From: Acetobacteraceae bacterium
Lineage (GTDB): Bacteria; Pseudomonadota; Alphaproteobacteria; Acetobacterales; Acetobacteraceae
Assembly (NCBI GenBank): GCA_014377905.1
Contig: JACMOQ010000651.1
Coordinates: 1 to 7,855 of the forward strand
Reading direction: 5' to 3'
DNA length: 7,855 bases
In this document: piece after piece, positions 7,079 to 7,855 of the stretch
Layout of the letters: every line of letters begins with the position of its first letter
How positions within the stretch are numbered: position 1 is the stretch's first letter
Position numbers and translations under genes: made by a program
Notes under the pieces: model-generated
Databases searched by the model: none
The model's input: the letters and a program-made list of their open reading frames with translations, nothing else
What the model was told of the DNA's origin: nothing

Positions 7079-7713
7079 AGCCCGTTTGGCACCGGGGCAC
7101 GCTGGCGACCCTTGTTCTGCAAGCCGCTGGTCCGGTTGTCTGGCACGTCAACCACCGTGACAATGTCATGCCAGCGTCGCCAACCACCGATGATCTGGCC
7201 GATGCGGCACGAGCCGTCGACGGAGCCTGCCGGCTCTGGCGGCGTGGTCTTGTCCGCGCACTTGTTGCGCATCTCGCCGTCTGCCACCCCGATCGGGTCT
7301 GCTTCGGTCGCGGCATGGCGGGCGCTCCGTTTGTCAACTCGCCAGCCGGCTGGCAAATTAGCCTGTCAGGGCGAGGCTCCGACGTTGTGATTGCGGTCGG
7401 CCGCGTTGCCGTTGGTGTCGATATCGAACCCAAAGAGGCAGCCGCCCTGTGGCTAGACATGCTGACGCCGGCGGAAGTCTGCGATATTTTGTCAATGGCC
7501 GCAGCCCATCGGCCGTTCGAGTGTTTGCGCAGGTGGACGATGAAGGAGGCTGTTGCCAAATTGATCGGCCAACCTCTCCAAATTGCTCCGGAAAGTATTG
7601 AAACACAAGCCGATGGCCCAAGTCGGTTCACTGCGCGTTGCGGAGACTGGCGCGCCCACGGCTGGACTCGCATCAACGATGATTCTGTAATCAGCTTGGC
7701 GTTGACGGCCTGA
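7075..7713 (+). CDS. 4'-phosphopantetheinyl transferase, Sfp type
   Basis: Predicted to move the phosphopantetheine arm of coenzyme A to the carrier-domain serine of the preceding synthetase, turning it to the holo form; cytosolic. The 212-residue length is usual for the Sfp/HetI class. Visible motifs are GVDIEP (114-119, with Asp116 and Glu118 as Mg-binding acidic residues) and RRWTMKEAVAKLIG (152-165, with Trp154, Lys157, Glu158 and Lys162). The upstream motif, normally NLSHS, reads SLSGR (96-100), so the usual CoA-binding His is Gly99. The GTG start overlaps the synthetase stop (GTGA, 4 bp), and with no ribosome site at proper distance (GGGAGGGG is over 20 nt away) translation is probably coupled. 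The gene ends seven bases before the right-hand repeats and looks complete. Confidence 0.9.
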   Translation: MKPVWHRGTLATLVLQAAGPVVWHVNHRDNVMPASPTTDDLADAARAVDGACRLWRRGLVRALVAHLAVCHPDRVCFGRGMAGAPFVNSPAGWQISLSGRGSDVVIAVGRVAVGVDIEPKEAAALWLDMLTPAEVCDILSMAAAHRPFECLRRWTMKEAVAKLIGQPLQIAPESIETQADGPSRFTARCGDWRAHGWTRINDDSVISLALTA

Positions 7714-7714
7714 G

Positions 7715-7855
7715 TGCGGATTCCGAGGTGATCCCGGTCACTGTTCCGATTTGATCCCGGCCGGGATTCCGAGGTGATGCCGGCCGGCATTCCGACGAAT
7801 TCCCGGCCACCTTATCGGGAGTGCGAAGCCTGATCGTTTGGACCATGCTTTCTGG
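7715..7855. mobile_element. Probable end of an IS21-like insertion sequence (partial)
   Basis: The tandem 23-bp repeats start just inside a TG dinucleotide (TGCGGATTCCG from 7715). IS21-family elements have ends starting with TG and often several direct repeats near each end, which act as transposase-binding sites. The sequence after the repeats (7812-7855) shows no gene before the window ends. The family assignment rests on this pattern and on my recollection of similar GATCCCGGCC-rich ends in proteobacterial IS21 elements; no transposase gene is visible, so the exact boundary and family are uncertain. Confidence 0.45.
7720..7811. repeat. Four tandem 23-bp repeat units
   Basis: Units at 7720-7742, 7743-7765, 7766-7788 and 7789-7811 are each exactly 23 bp and abut without spacers. 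Each begins ATTCCGA or GTTCCGA; the first three share the core TTCCGA-NN-TGAT-S-CCGG, and the fourth has diverged (CGAATTCCCGG). Units 1 and 3 match at 17 of the first 18 positions. Such short ordered repeats fit transposase-binding sites at an insertion-sequence end. Confidence 0.85.

Noticed and set aside
6951..7790. 279-residue minus-strand open frame opposite the transferase
   Set aside because: It lies antisense to a well-supported transferase gene, begins inside the 23-bp repeats and has an Arg/Ser/Pro-rich shadow composition.
7720..7811. A CRISPR array
   Set aside because: The 23-bp units are contiguous with no spacers between them and diverge from each other.

Overview
This window holds a compact accessory locus from a Gram-negative bacterium, most likely an alphaproteobacterium of the sphingomonad group (inferred from the style of the TonB-dependent receptor, the moderately high GC and the kinds of insertion sequence; there is no rRNA or housekeeping gene to confirm it). 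Two genes on the right form a tight operon, one large gene on the left is divergent from them, and both edges of the window look like mobile-element ends.

Layout: (1) 1-314, the end of an IS66-family insertion sequence on the minus strand, with its first small gene running off the left edge. (2) 482-2632, minus strand, a TonB-dependent outer-membrane receptor. (3) 2633-3052, a divergent control region with a long inverted repeat, a T-tract, a short direct repeat and a small palindrome. (4) 3053-7078, plus strand, a 1341-residue single-module nonribosomal peptide synthetase-like protein with adenylation and carrier domains, followed by three copies of a (two membrane segments + left-handed beta-helix) unit. 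This is the Pls/PosA architecture of epsilon-poly-lysine and delta-poly-ornithine synthetases. (5) 7075-7713, plus strand, an Sfp-type phosphopantetheinyl transferase that overlaps the synthetase by 4 bp and presumably activates its carrier domain. (6) 7720-7811, four tandem 23-bp repeats that resemble the multi-repeat terminus of an IS21-family element running off the right edge.

How the parts may work together: the synthetase would adenylate one amino acid, load it on its own carrier domain (primed by the adjacent transferase) and, with its membrane-embedded C-terminal half, make a homopolymer or short oligomer of that amino acid. The binding-pocket residues I can read (Asp243, Met244 and Glu247, plus others) suggest a basic amino acid such as ornithine, lysine or diaminobutyrate, but this is inference. 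The divergent TonB receptor may take up a metal complex of the product, or another nutrient, or serve in recognition. No condensation, thioesterase or dedicated exporter gene is visible. The flanking IS ends suggest that the cluster sits in a mobile or rearranged region.
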